64,000 nt of DNA from Tunturiibacter gelidiferens. Its GTDB lineage: Bacteria > Acidobacteriota > Terriglobia > Terriglobales > Acidobacteriaceae. Every line of letters begins with the position of its first letter. Within the stretch, counting starts at the first letter, position 1. The stretch lies in the NCBI RefSeq assembly GCF_014201335.1, contig NZ_JACHEB010000001.1, positions 682,001-746,000 on the forward strand, in the 5' to 3' direction. Below the pieces are notes generated by a model that made no database searches, had not been told where the DNA came from, and was given only the letters and a program-made list of their open reading frames with translations. The translations under genes and the position numbers were made by a program. This document shows positions 1-8,313 of the stretch, piece after piece.

Positions 1-1
1 A

Positions 2-688
2 GCGCAGATGTCCCAGCCCGACGTCTTCCTCTTCAGTCACTTTCACGTCGATCACACCAGCGATTTCCCCGCCCTCATCTTTTCTTCTTGGTTCGAAGAT
101 CGCAAGCGTCCTCTCCCGGTCTACGGCCCCACAGGAAACGATTTCATGCCCTCCACCGCAGAGTTCGTGCACGACCTCTTCGCCGATCCTCACGGAGCCT
201 GGCGCTATCTCAGCGAACTCGTAGAGCCGCGCCAGGGAAGCTACCAACTCCAACCGCATAACGTCGCGCCCAGCTCAACCCCGGTTCTCATCTTCCGGAA
301 CGCCAACATTTCCCTCTACGCTGTCACCGTCATTCATGGCCAGGTTCCCGCCCTGGCCTGGCGCATTGAGATCGGCGGAAAGCGAATCGTCTTTAGCGGA
401 GATACAAACGGAGAAGGCGAAGGTCTCACCCAACTCGCATCGAACGCAGACCTATTCGTCGCCCACAACGCCGTACCGGAGGGTGCCACCGGAGTAGAAC
501 GACGCCTCCACATGCCGCCCTCAGTCATAGGAGCAACAGCTGCCAACGCTCACGTCAAGCAACTGGTACTCTCCCATCGAATGCTGCGGACCTTGGGAAA
601 AGAGGACGAGACCCGAACCGAAATCAAGCGCCGATATTCGGGCCCAATCCAATTCGCCAACGACCTCGACTGTTTTCTTATCAAATGA
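2..688 (+). CDS. MBL-fold metallohydrolase, 5'-truncated by window edge
   Basis: Metallo-beta-lactamase superfamily hydrolase, probably zinc-dependent; substrate unknown. The metal motif H-x-H-x-D-H (SHFHVDHTSD) appears only about ten residues after the first visible Met, and codons before that Met stay open to the window edge. The usual N-terminal beta strands must therefore lie upstream, and the true start is outside the window. Further family marks are a GDT segment (FSGDTNGEGEGL), a conserved His in VAHNAVPEG and a C-terminal VLSHRM segment that would supply the last metal ligand. The layout resembles ribonuclease-Z-like or lactonase-like members, but the sequence alone does not decide which. 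Family is certain, substrate is not. Confidence 0.85.
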   Translation, partial: AQMSQPDVFLFSHFHVDHTSDFPALIFSSWFEDRKRPLPVYGPTGNDFMPSTAEFVHDLFADPHGAWRYLSELVEPRQGSYQLQPHNVAPSSTPVLIFRNANISLYAVTVIHGQVPALAWRIEIGGKRIVFSGDTNGEGEGLTQLASNADLFVAHNAVPEGATGVERRLHMPPSVIGATAANAHVKQLVLSHRMLRTLGKEDETRTEIKRRYSGPIQFANDLDCFLIK

Positions 689-770
689 CCGTTTGAGATT
701 TTAGGTACCATTAGAGTTACAGCCGAATCGAATATGAAATGACAGCGCATCCCTTGGCCATGTGGCCACT

Positions 771-790
771 CTGTGCTTGTCTCTGCACAG
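771..790. promoter_or_regulatory. inverted repeat upstream of copC
   Basis: CTGTGC at 771-776 and GCACAG at 785-790 form a perfect 6-bp inverted repeat with an 8-nt spacer. It sits about 30 nt before the copC start. A direct repeat of the palindrome TGGCCA lies just upstream (about 755-768). It could be an operator for a metal-responsive regulator or a leader hairpin. The inverted repeat is seen; the function is a guess. Confidence 0.3.
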
Positions 791-819
791 GGGTTACGAT
801 TTAACTTTCGAGGAGCACG

Positions 820-1209
820 TTGGACATGCGCAATAAAACTTGGATCTTCACCCGTCAATTTGTAGCAATTCTCGTAGTTATCTGCGGTATTGTGCTATTT
901 TCTCCCCGTGCAGCGTTGGCGCACGCGATCTTAGTGAGCTCTCAGCCAGCAATCAACAGCACCGTCTCCGGCCCTGACGTCGCTGTCCTCCTCAAATACA
1001 GTTCAAGGGTCGATCTCGAGCATTCCACCCTCACATTACTCGACCCTAACGGCAAAGTGGAGAAGATCACGATCAATAGCGAACCCTCGCCAGGATCTCT
1101 ATCGGCGAAGTTGACCGGGCTAGTCAAAGGAGCGTACGTGCTACGCTGGCAGATCCTGGCCATGGATGGACATATCACTCGTGGCACAATCCCCTTCCAG
1201 GTAAAGTAG
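820..1209 (+). CDS. copC: CopC-domain copper-binding exported protein
   Basis: CopC/YobA-family protein of 127-129 aa, expected in the periplasm, where family members bind copper and hand it to CopD. A hydrophobic signal segment spans about residues 12-32 and ends in AALA-H, so the mature protein would begin with the His that CopC proteins use as a copper ligand (HAILVSSQP). The C-terminus keeps the conserved W-x-I-x-x-MDGH and GTIPFQV elements. Two starts are possible: TTG at 820, four nt after AGGAG, or ATG at 826, ten nt after it. It is followed after 12 nt by the CopD-like gene, so the two are probably co-transcribed. Confidence 0.9.
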   Translation: MDMRNKTWIFTRQFVAILVVICGIVLFSPRAALAHAILVSSQPAINSTVSGPDVAVLLKYSSRVDLEHSTLTLLDPNGKVEKITINSEPSPGSLSAKLTGLVKGAYVLRWQILAMDGHITRGTIPFQVK

Positions 1210-1221
1210 AGCCGAGAAAAC

Positions 1222-2826
1222 ATGATTTGGTTCCTCAAGGATATCGATCTCCTGACCGTTCTACTACGAGCGGCAACGCTGGCATTCGAGGCGTTGCTCC
1301 TGGGAGGCGTCGCATATCTTCTGGTCGTAGCGTTGCCGGCGATGGCAAGCCGGGCCGTCGAAGACTTTTGTCGTCGGGGAATCCAGATGGCCGCGCTCGC
1401 ACTGGCGGTTGGCGAGGTCGCTCTGGTTACAGCATCTGCCACCCTCCTGATGAGCGGCTCTGATTTGACGCTCAGAGATGTGACCACCACAAGCTTCTTC
1501 CGTGCCTACTCTGTTTCAATCCTCTGTGCGATCGGACTCTGGATCTGTGCACGACTGAAGACCAGAACAGCAACGACGGCGATGCTTCCGTTGAGTCTCC
1601 TGTTGCTGGTCGCTATGGTCTCGATCAGCCACGCAGCGGCACGCATCGATCACCGCGTTCCGCTGGCGATTCTCACCGCCGCACATCACCTCGGCACAGC
1701 CGCATGGCTCGGCGCAATGCCCTATCTCTGGATCTCCTTAGGCCGTACCGAAAACGTGGATGAGGCGCGGCGAATGAGCCAGCGCTACTCCCGCATGGCG
1801 TTGGTGGGCGCGGCCACGCTCGTCTCGGCCGGAGTGGCAATGGCTGTGTTCTACATCGGATCGTGGAACGCCGTATACACGACCACGTATGGCGTCATGG
1901 TCGTTGCCAAGATCTACTTGGTGTTGGCGATCGCCGCGCTAGGCGCAGGAAATTGGTTTCTGGTGCGGCGCCTAGCCAGCAATCCCAAGCCCCTGTTGTC
2001 TCGTCTGCGTCGTGTCGCTGAGGCGGAGATTTGCCTGGGATTCGCCGCAGTATTGACAGCGGCTTCGCTCACCGCCCAGGCCCCTGCGATCGATGTTACC
2101 GCTCAGGATAGGCTGACCTCTCAAGAGATCTACGCGCGCATGCATCCAGTGCCTCCACGCATGACCAGTCCTCCCTTGGCTGCGTTGGCTCCTCCTATTT
2201 CACTCGAAGCCGCGGTCAAGGCCAACGAGTTCGCGCCTGTCATCCACAGCGACGCGAATGACAATGCTTGGTCCGAGTACAACCATCATTGGGCAGGGCT
2301 GATCGTGCTTGTCGCAGGTCTGCTGGCGCTGCTCAGCCGTCACCCTAGTATGCGCTGGGCTCGCTTCTGGCCGGTGACCTTCGCTGGTCTAGCCGTATTC
2401 ATTCTGCTGCGCGCCGACCCGGAGAACTGGCCCCTCGGGCCACGTCCCTTCTGGCAAAGTTTCACCGCACCCGAAATCGTGCAACATCGTTTCGGGGCAC
2501 TCTTAATCGTGGTCTTCGCGGTCTTCGAGTGCGCAGTGCAGGCAGGCAAGTTGAAGGCACGATGGGCCAGTTACATCTTTCCTGCGATGTGTGCTCTCGG
2601 CGCCGCTACGTTGCTTACACACGAGCACGCCGCCAAGGTAAAAGAAGCGCTACTCGCAGAGATGAGCCATACCCCTATCGCGCTCCTTGGCGTTTCGGCA
2701 GGCTGTACCCGATGGCTCGAGCTCCGTCTCCCCCGAAGCCGCATGACCATGATCGCCGGCTACCTCTGGCCGCTGTGCCTGGCGCTGGTCGGCTTGATCC
2801 TCCTCAACTATCGCGAATCGGCATAA
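1222..2826 (+). CDS. copD: CopD-family copper-resistance membrane protein
   Basis: Polytopic inner-membrane protein of 534 aa. The N-terminal two thirds match the CopD domain: about eight hydrophobic segments, with a conserved His after SHAA and an AAHHLGTAAWLGAMPYLW segment typical of the family. After a soluble linker (about residues 295-355, Pro-rich, with an NHHWAG motif) come five or so further helices, which makes it longer than simple CopD proteins. CopD is thought to move copper across the inner membrane together with CopC, whose gene is directly upstream. The pairing supports copper uptake or resistance. Which direction copper moves cannot be told from sequence. Confidence 0.85.
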   Translation: MIWFLKDIDLLTVLLRAATLAFEALLLGGVAYLLVVALPAMASRAVEDFCRRGIQMAALALAVGEVALVTASATLLMSGSDLTLRDVTTTSFFRAYSVSILCAIGLWICARLKTRTATTAMLPLSLLLLVAMVSISHAAARIDHRVPLAILTAAHHLGTAAWLGAMPYLWISLGRTENVDEARRMSQRYSRMALVGAATLVSAGVAMAVFYIGSWNAVYTTTYGVMVVAKIYLVLAIAALGAGNWFLVRRLASNPKPLLSRLRRVAEAEICLGFAAVLTAASLTAQAPAIDVTAQDRLTSQEIYARMHPVPPRMTSPPLAALAPPISLEAAVKANEFAPVIHSDANDNAWSEYNHHWAGLIVLVAGLLALLSRHPSMRWARFWPVTFAGLAVFILLRADPENWPLGPRPFWQSFTAPEIVQHRFGALLIVVFAVFECAVQAGKLKARWASYIFPAMCALGAATLLTHEHAAKVKEALLAEMSHTPIALLGVSAGCTRWLELRLPRSRMTMIAGYLWPLCLALVGLILLNYRESA

Positions 2827-2929
2827 CAAAAGAAACTCCGATTCTAAGCTTTCCGAGGCCGTCCGATTCTTAGCAGCCGCGGTCCATCACTTGTCGAAAT
2901 AGACCAGCTTAGTTGCCACACGGACCACA

Positions 2930-3331
2930 TCACTTTCCCTCCGGATGCTCCGAAACACTCAGAGTGTTCCCATCGGGGTCTTTGAACCACGCTACTTTCG
3001 CTCCGGTGGGTGAAGTCCACACTCCAAAGTCATCCTGCTTTAAGAACTCATAGTGTTCAAACTGGACCCCAGCCGCCTTTAAGTTTTGAACGACTGACTC
3101 TATGTCGGTAACTTGCCAACCTAACACCGTGCCCGATGCCGGAGGCAGTTCCTTGCCCATACCTAGGCGAAGCATGATGCCATTTGCATCGAAGACGAGA
3201 GCAAATGGCGGCTCTTCGCTTATCAGGCGCAGCCCAAGCGTATCGCCATAGAAGCTCTTCGCTCGATCCACGTCGACGATGGTTACAAATCCAATGATGC
3301 TGTACCCGCTGAGTCCGAATGGTTTAGTCAT
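2930..3331 (-). CDS. VOC/glyoxalase-family protein
   Basis: Single-domain vicinal-oxygen-chelate protein of 133 aa. It starts with the typical first strand and the RAKSFYGDTLGLRL helix, and carries ESVVQNLKAAGV and the C-terminal strand KVAWFKDPDGNTLSVSEH, which contains the usual metal-ligand Glu/His area. The reading frame is open further upstream, but the family begins at about MTKPFGLSG, so the ATG at 3331 is chosen. Function is unknown beyond the fold; such proteins include lactoylglutathione lyases, dioxygenases and antibiotic-binding proteins. It is divergent from the broken AraC-type gene, which may once have been its regulator. Confidence 0.85.
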   Translation of the reverse strand: MTKPFGLSGYSIIGFVTIVDVDRAKSFYGDTLGLRLISEEPPFALVFDANGIMLRLGMGKELPPASGTVLGWQVTDIESVVQNLKAAGVQFEHYEFLKQDDFGVWTSPTGAKVAWFKDPDGNTLSVSEHPEGK

Positions 3332-3395
3332 GCAGCCATAATGAGCGAATATTTTGGATGGCGCAAGAATGGCAGTATGCCAAAATATATCGATA

Positions 3396-4194
3396 ATGCG
3401 CCATAGCAAAACTCTGAGAGGGTTCGACCCCAAGCGCGGCGTTTCTATCGCAACACTGGCCTACGAATACTCTGCAGGCTTTCAGGTTCCGGAGCATGCG
3501 CACGGGGCCGATCAGCTTATCTATGCAATCCGCGGGGTCATGGAAGTCTTTTCCGGCCAAAGCATATGGTTGGTTCCTCCACGTTTCGCACTCTGGGTTC
3601 CCGCAAAGACGTACCACCGCATCCACATGCCGGGCGCTGTTTCGATGCGGACCTTGTACTTCCGGCCGGGTCTGGTCCGTATGCGGTCCCCCGGTACCGC
3701 CGTGCTTCACGTGACGCGCCGTTGTTACGTGAGCTTACGCTCGAAACCGTGCGCATTGGGAAACTCCGAACGAGGCACCACCACGAGCGAGCGCTACGCG
3801 ACCTGATCATTCTGCATCTGGAAATCGCATCTCCGGTTCCAACATTTGTAGCTCTGCCAAGAGACGAGCGAGCATTGCACGTCGCTCAGGCTGTGCTGTC
3901 AGCACCTGAGCAAACCAGGTCTCTCGCTGCGATTTGCCGTGATGCCGGAGTCAGCGTCAGAACGATTCAGAGGGTATTTCGCAAAGACACTGGCACCAGC
4001 TTTGAGCTGTGGCGGCGGCAGGTTCGACTGACGAAAGCTGTGGAACTTCTCGTTCAAGGCCGCTCAATAAAGGAGATCGCCTTCTCCGTCGGTTACCGGC
4101 AACCGAGCGCCTTCGTAGAGATCTTTCGGCGGACTTTGGCATGCCCCCCAAGGCATGGGCCGCATGGCTGAACAAACTAAATCAGGAAACGTAG
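3396..4194 (+). pseudogene. AraC-family regulator broken by two frameshifts
   Basis: The pieces of one cupin-plus-AraC regulator lie in three reading frames. The N-terminal cupin (MRHSKTLRGF to about YFRPGLV, with VPEHAHGADQ as its His motif) is in one frame from 3396. After about 3713-3720 the homology moves to a second frame (APLLRELTLETVRIGKLR), consistent with two extra bases in gtgacgcgccg. This frame carries both helix-turn-helix units (LAAICRDAGVSVRTIQRVFRK and IKEIAFSVGYRQPSAFVEIFRR). At 4133-4137 a missing T moves the ending (DFGMPPKAWAAWLNKL) into a third frame. Either the gene is decaying or two sequencing errors are present. A neighbouring divergent VOC gene would be the natural target. 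Confidence 0.85.
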
Positions 4195-4284
4195 TCCTTT
4201 TGCCAATTCATTTCAACCCTATACTCCGGCCGCGTTCAGTTAAGGCACGCATCAACTGAGCGAAGCCAAAGCGATAATGACGAA

Positions 4285-4595
4285 ATTCCTGTCAAGCCCC
4301 TGAATCGCGAAACCCCGCGCCAATCCTAATCATTCGCGTGGCGTATAAGTTATCTTCAAACCGCTATAATGAATACAGAAAAGAAAAAGCCTCGGCCTAA
4401 AACGCCGAGGCTTTTCTATTGGCCCATACTAAGTCCTTTATTTGGCCGAATTTGGACGTAAGTCTATTGTTATGACGAATTTGCAAAACATTATTACTCG
4501 CAAGTCGTTCATACAAAGCGGGTTACGCGCGGCGTATATGGGGGGGTATATCGGGAAGAGGGGACGAAAAGATGCGAACGAATCAGCCCGACGGA
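4285..4595 (+). repeat. intergenic composite element, copy A
   Basis: First of three copies (others at 30762 and 58581). In order: CCTGTCAA at 4288-4295, CCCGCGCCAATCCT near 4314-4327, CGCGTGGCGTAT at 4335-4346 followed by AGTTATC, a TATAAT box at 4365-4370, an A-rich stretch, a GC-rich hairpin at 4385-4415, an AT-rich tail with TTATGACGAATTTGC near 4470-4484, and a run of seven G at 4540-4546. The element ends against the 3' end of hscB. The left block is nearly identical to copy C and shares its main boxes with copy B. It may be a dispersed repeat, a small RNA gene or a transcription-end module. Confidence 0.8.
4385..4415. terminator. bidirectional terminator hairpin in element A
   Basis: A 12-bp stem (4385-4396 with 4404-4415) encloses the 7-nt loop CTAAAAC. 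On the plus strand it ends in TTTT. On the minus strand it is followed by TTTTTCTTTTC, a good U tract, so it would stop transcription coming out of the isc operon, whose last stop codon is about 180 nt away. Confidence 0.75.
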
Positions 4596-5207
4596 TTAGA
4601 CTCCCAAAGCCTCATTGACATCTCGTACCAGGTTCCGCAGGTAGCTCCGCTTATTCAGCAGCACAACCATCGCGTCCTTTGCCCGACTCTTGGCCGCCTC
4701 ATCCCCGGCATCCACTCCAGAGTCCCACACCGACCACAGGCCCTCCAACTCCGCCTGAGTCTCCACCATCTTCGCGTCGAACGTGTCTTTCGCAGTCATC
4801 AGATCGCGCCGCAACTCAGGCTCATCCTCGCCCATCTTGTTTGCTGCGCGCATCTCCTGCAACTGCATATTCAGCTCGAAGACCTCTTCCAGCAACTCAG
4901 GAGGAACAATCTGTTTCTTCTGTTCGCCCGTCGCTCGCGCCGCGTCGGTTGCCGCCTTCGATTGCTCCTCAAGTTCCACACCCTCAAGCCTCAGCAGATA
5001 CTGCGTCCGCGCAATCGGGTCCTTCAGAGTCCGGTAAGCATCGTTCAGCAACGAGCTCTCCGCCAGCGCCGCCTCCTGCTCCGCTACCGGCTTCGAAGCG
5101 AACCGATCCGGGTGCAGCTTGCGGCTCAACACATAAAACTGCTTCTCCAGCGCCACAACATCAAGCGCCAGCCTTCGTGGAAGGTTGAAAAAAGAAAAGT
5201 AATCCAT
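4596..5207 (-). CDS. hscB: Fe-S co-chaperone HscB (J-domain protein)
   Basis: J-domain co-chaperone of 203 aa that delivers IscU to the HscA chaperone and stimulates its ATPase. It opens with MDYFSFFNLP, the usual HscB start, and has the essential HPD triad at residues 32-34 (KLHPDRF). The ELNMQLQEMR region and C-terminal helices match the HscB IscU-binding domain, so this is not a generic DnaJ. The start codon abuts the iscA stop codon (5208), which implies translational coupling as the last gene of the operon. No hscA or ferredoxin gene follows; the strand is empty to the terminator of element A. Confidence 0.93.
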   Translation of the reverse strand: MDYFSFFNLPRRLALDVVALEKQFYVLSRKLHPDRFASKPVAEQEAALAESSLLNDAYRTLKDPIARTQYLLRLEGVELEEQSKAATDAARATGEQKKQIVPPELLEEVFELNMQLQEMRAANKMGEDEPELRRDLMTAKDTFDAKMVETQAELEGLWSVWDSGVDAGDEAAKSRAKDAMVVLLNKRSYLRNLVRDVNEALGV

Positions 5208-5741
5208 CTACGCCGTGAAGCTCGACCCGCACCCGCAGCTCTTGGTCGAATTCGGATTGATGAAGTTGAACCCCTGCCGCATCAGTGTCTCTTCAAAATC
5301 GAGGACCATGCCATGCAGGTAAATAAAACTCTTCGGATCGACAAAAATCCTGATTGCGGCCCCATTGGTCGGATCGCCGACAGTAGCCAGCCCCTGACCG
5401 AACGCATATACACGATCCCGTTCCCGAGGCTGTGTGTCAAAGCGAATGTTGTAGCTGAGCCCCGAACAGCCACCACCCTGAATCCCAACCCGCAGCCCAC
5501 CCTGCTCCGGCGAAACATCTTCCTTGGCCATCGCAACACGGATCCGCTTCAGCGCCTTCTCGGTAATCTGAATGCCCTTCTGACCCGGTTCCTGTCCCTG
5601 CGCAGTCAGCACATTCATCCCCGCCAACGGATTTCTTGCCTCACCCGATGCAGCAGCCTTCTGGGCCGCCTCCATCTCCGCCGCGGTTTGTAGTGTCACC
5701 ATCGCCATATCGCCGTCCTTGCCAATACCACTCACTACCAA
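5208..5741 (-). CDS. iscA: A-type iron-sulfur carrier protein
   Basis: HesB/IscA-family Fe-S carrier of 177 aa. The three invariant cysteines are present: C92 in GGGCSGLSY, and C169 and C171 in SCGCGSSF. The conserved core starts at about residue 56 (GIQITEKALKRI). Usual A-type proteins are 105-120 aa, so this one has an N-terminal extension of about 55 residues rich in Ala, Glu and Gln. A later start at M12 (5708) or further downstream would shorten but not remove it. It lies between iscU and hscB in the isc operon. Assignment among IscA, ErpA and SufA rests on context. Confidence 0.9.
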   Translation of the reverse strand: MVVSGIGKDGDMAMVTLQTAAEMEAAQKAAASGEARNPLAGMNVLTAQGQEPGQKGIQITEKALKRIRVAMAKEDVSPEQGGLRVGIQGGGCSGLSYNIRFDTQPRERDRVYAFGQGLATVGDPTNGAAIRIFVDPKSFIYLHGMVLDFEETLMRQGFNFINPNSTKSCGCGSSFTA

Positions 5742-5814
5742 CAGACAACGGCAGCGACGCGACTGAAAAATGCGCCGCTACCGTTATCTCAACCCAGTAC
5801 CCGCTGCTCTAAAC

Positions 5815-6231
5815 TTAGTGAGCAGCTGCAACCGTCGCCGTCTCAGCAACGTTGTTCTTCTTCTTCCAGTCACCGATAGCCGCACGAATCGCGTCTTCCG
5901 CGAGCACCGAGCAGTGAATCTTCACCGGAGGAAGCGCAAGCTCCTTCACAATGTCCGTGTTCGTGATCGCCATCGCCTCGTCGATCGTCTTGCCCTTCAC
6001 CCACTCGGTCGCGAGTGAGGAAGAAGCAATCGCCGAACCGCAACCGAAGGTCTTGAACTTCGCATCTTCAATCACGTTCGTCTCGGGATTCACGCGGATC
6101 TGCAACCGCATCACGTCACCGCACTCCGGGGCGCCTACAAGCCCGGTACCAACCTCAGCCGCGCTCTTATCCAACGTGCCAACATTCCGTGGATGATTGT
6201 AGTGGTCTACGACCTTATCGCTATATGCCAT
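5815..6231 (-). CDS. iscU: Fe-S cluster scaffold IscU
   Basis: Scaffold on which the isc system assembles [2Fe-2S] clusters before transfer to apoproteins. It is 138 aa, close to the family norm, and begins MAYSDKVVDHYNHPRNVG. The three ligand cysteines are C37 (PECGD), C64 (FGCGSAI) and C107 (IHCSVL), with the conserved D39 next to the first. The LPPVK motif recognised by HscA is intact at residues 100-104. It carries a short Ala/Thr-rich tail. It follows iscS by 49 nt. The intact LPPVK motif implies that an HscA-type chaperone exists elsewhere in the genome. Confidence 0.96.
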   Translation of the reverse strand: MAYSDKVVDHYNHPRNVGTLDKSAAEVGTGLVGAPECGDVMRLQIRVNPETNVIEDAKFKTFGCGSAIASSSLATEWVKGKTIDEAMAITNTDIVKELALPPVKIHCSVLAEDAIRAAIGDWKKKNNVAETATVAAAH

Positions 6232-6280
6232 CTTGTTCTCCTATCTCTCTTCCAAATCCGTAAGCGCGAAGCCTTTCGAC

Positions 6281-7561
6281 TTAGTGCGCTGCCCATTCAA
6301 TCTTCGAAAGATCGATGCCTTCTTTCACCATCTCATACAGCGGCGAAAGCTCCCGCAACTTTGAAACCACATCGATCACCTTGTCCGAAACGTAGTCAAC
6401 ATCAGCCTTCGTATTGAAGCGGCCGAGACCGAACCTGATCGAGCTGTGAGCAACATCGTCGCCCAGGCCCAAAGCCTTCAATACATAAGATGGCTCAAGC
6501 GTCGCTGAGGTGCAAGCCGAACCCGAAGAAACTGCAATATCGTTGATTCCCATCAAAAGACTCTCGCCCTCGACATAGACGAAGCTCATGTTCAGGTTGC
6601 CTGGCAGATGATGATCCATATTGCCGTTCACGTGCACATAATCCAGCGCCTTCTCGAACTTGGCCTTCATGTAGTCGCGCAACTCCTTCTCGCGCTTCGC
6701 TTCGGTCTCCATCTCTTGACCGGAGATCTCGCAAGCCATCCCCAGTCCGACAATCCCAGGAACGTTCAGTGTCCCCGACCGCATCCCGCGCTCGTGTCCG
6801 CCGCCATTGATTTGTTCCGAAATCTGGACCCGCGGGTTCCGCCGACGAACATACAACGCTCCGACGCCCTTCGGCCCATAGATCTTGTGCCCCGAAAGCG
6901 AGAGAACATCGATGTTGTCCTTCTGCACATCCACCGGAATCTTACCCACCGCCTGAACGGCATCGGTATGGAAGATCACGCCTTTTTCGTGGCAGAGCTT
7001 GCCGATCTCCGCGATAGGCTGAATGACGCCGATCTCATTGTTCGCATACATGATCGAGACCAAGATCGTCTTGTCATCGATTGCGCGCTTGAGATCCTCA
7101 AGGTCGATCAGACCGTCTGCCTGAACCGGCAGATACGTCACGCGATACCCCTGCTTCTCAAGCTTCTTGCACGTATCCAGGACGGCCTTGTGCTCAGTCA
7201 CCTGCGTGATGATGTGGTTGCCGCGCTCGCGATACATCTCGGCAATTCCCTTGATCGCGAGATTGTTTGACTCGGTCGCACCACTGGTAAAGATAATCTC
7301 CTTCGAAGTCGCACCTATCAACTTGGCAATCTGTTCGCGAGCTTTCTCAACTGCCTGCTCCGCCTCCCAGCCAAACACATGGTTGCGGCTCGCGGCATTA
7401 CCGAACACCTTGCCGAAATAAGGCAACATCGCATCCAGAACCCGCGGATCAATGGGCGTCGTCGCGTGATTGTCCATATAGATCGGCAGCGTAACGCCAG
7501 CCGGTAATGGTGCTGAGGATTCGCTGACCACCACGCCGTTATTGCTCATCTCATTGCTCAT
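6281..7561 (-). CDS. iscS: cysteine desulfurase IscS
   Basis: PLP-dependent enzyme that takes sulfur from L-cysteine as a persulfide and passes it to IscU and other acceptors. It is 426 aa. The PLP lysine is K226 in [12 protein letters not shown], the catalytic cysteine is C350 in [14 protein letters not shown] (the long-loop, IscS-type signature), and [14 protein letters not shown] marks the N-terminus. About 20 extra residues ([12 protein letters not shown]...) precede the conserved core; the second ATG of the MSNEMSNN start is an alternative. It is the second gene of the operon, 72 nt after iscR. Confidence 0.96.
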   Translation of the reverse strand: MSNEMSNNGVVVSESSAPLPAGVTLPIYMDNHATTPIDPRVLDAMLPYFGKVFGNAASRNHVFGWEAEQAVEKAREQIAKLIGATSKEIIFTSGATESNNLAIKGIAEMYRERGNHIITQVTEHKAVLDTCKKLEKQGYRVTYLPVQADGLIDLEDLKRAIDDKTILVSIMYANNEIGVIQPIAEIGKLCHEKGVIFHTDAVQAVGKIPVDVQKDNIDVLSLSGHKIYGPKGVGALYVRRRNPRVQISEQINGGGHERGMRSGTLNVPGIVGLGMACEISGQEMETEAKREKELRDYMKAKFEKALDYVHVNGNMDHHLPGNLNMSFVYVEGESLLMGINDIAVSSGSACTSATLEPSYVLKALGLGDDVAHSSIRFGLGRFNTKADVDYVSDKVIDVVSKLRELSPLYEMVKEGIDLSKIEWAAH

Positions 7562-7633
7562 CGTATCTCCCGAACCCGTAACTTCTGATTCTTCTCTGAT
7601 CTCAAATCTCTATCCATCGCCAATCAGCGCTGG

Positions 7634-8101
7634 CTAGACTGCGATGCTTACAAGCCCGCCGCCCACCGGCGCGCCTGATCCAACATGTTCCGTATCCCCA
7701 GTTTCGATCAAATCGGCAATACGTATTCCGTTCAACAGATCCTTGATGCTGTCATTCACCTTGCGCAATGGTTCTTTGATGGTGCAATGCCCGGCCAGGT
7801 CGCAAGTTCCGTGGATCGTAATGCAACTTGTAATAAAAAGCGGCCCGTCGATCGCACGAATTACCTCAAATGCCGTAATCTCCGTGGCGCCCCGCGATAG
7901 CGCATAGCCACCATTGGTCCCGGCATGGGAAACCAACAGTCCAGCCCTAGCTAAGGTCTGTAGAATCTTCGCTAACAACTGCGGGGGTATATGGTAGGCC
8001 TCTGCGATATCCTTCGCACTGTGCGCGCTGCCGTTCCTCTGCTCTGCCAGATACTTCAGAGCCATCAGACCATAATCGGCTTTTTTGGTCAGACGCAGCA
8101 T
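7634..8101 (-). CDS. iscR: Rrf2-family Fe-S regulator IscR
   Basis: Winged-helix regulator of 155 aa that, in IscR proteins, senses cluster status through a [2Fe-2S] cluster and represses its own operon. The N-terminal MLRLTKKADYGLMALKYLA and the wing element GTNGGYALSR are typical of Rrf2. Three cysteines, C93, C100 and C106 (TSCITIHGTC, GHC), match the IscR cluster ligands. The fourth ligand, a His three residues after the last Cys in E. coli, is not at that position; H105 or another residue may serve. As first gene of iscRSUA-hscB it is the likely autoregulator. Confidence 0.92.
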   Translation of the reverse strand: MLRLTKKADYGLMALKYLAEQRNGSAHSAKDIAEAYHIPPQLLAKILQTLARAGLLVSHAGTNGGYALSRGATEITAFEVIRAIDGPLFITSCITIHGTCDLAGHCTIKEPLRKVNDSIKDLLNGIRIADLIETGDTEHVGSGAPVGGGLVSIAV

Positions 8102-8313
8102 GTCAGATTGTGCTCCCGCCGGAAATTGGCCGAAACTCAGACAATTCCAGTCCTAGATAAGTGTACGTCCAAAATTCCAGGTGTGCAACAGGCGATCACA
8201 ACACCCCGATACGAAGCTGCAAGGCCCACTCTACAACATAAAGTCCGGAAATCCAGGTTGACAAGGGGTCTGCAGACGGGCAAAATCCATACCATTCACA
8301 TTTTCTCCCCATA

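Noticed and set aside
4288..4295. Minus-strand -35 box (TTGACAGG) at the left end of the repeat element
   Set aside because: TTGACA is perfect in copy A and C, but no -10 box lies 16-18 nt away on that strand in either copy.
4337..4353. Sigma-54-like promoter in the repeat element (GTGGCGTATRAGTTAT)
   Set aside because: The TGGC and TT positions match -24/-12 spacing, but the obligatory GC at -12 reads AT in all copies.
4572..5693. Long plus-strand open frame over hscB and iscA
   Set aside because: It is antisense to two genes with intact catalytic motifs and encodes an Arg/Leu/His-rich sequence with no family pattern.
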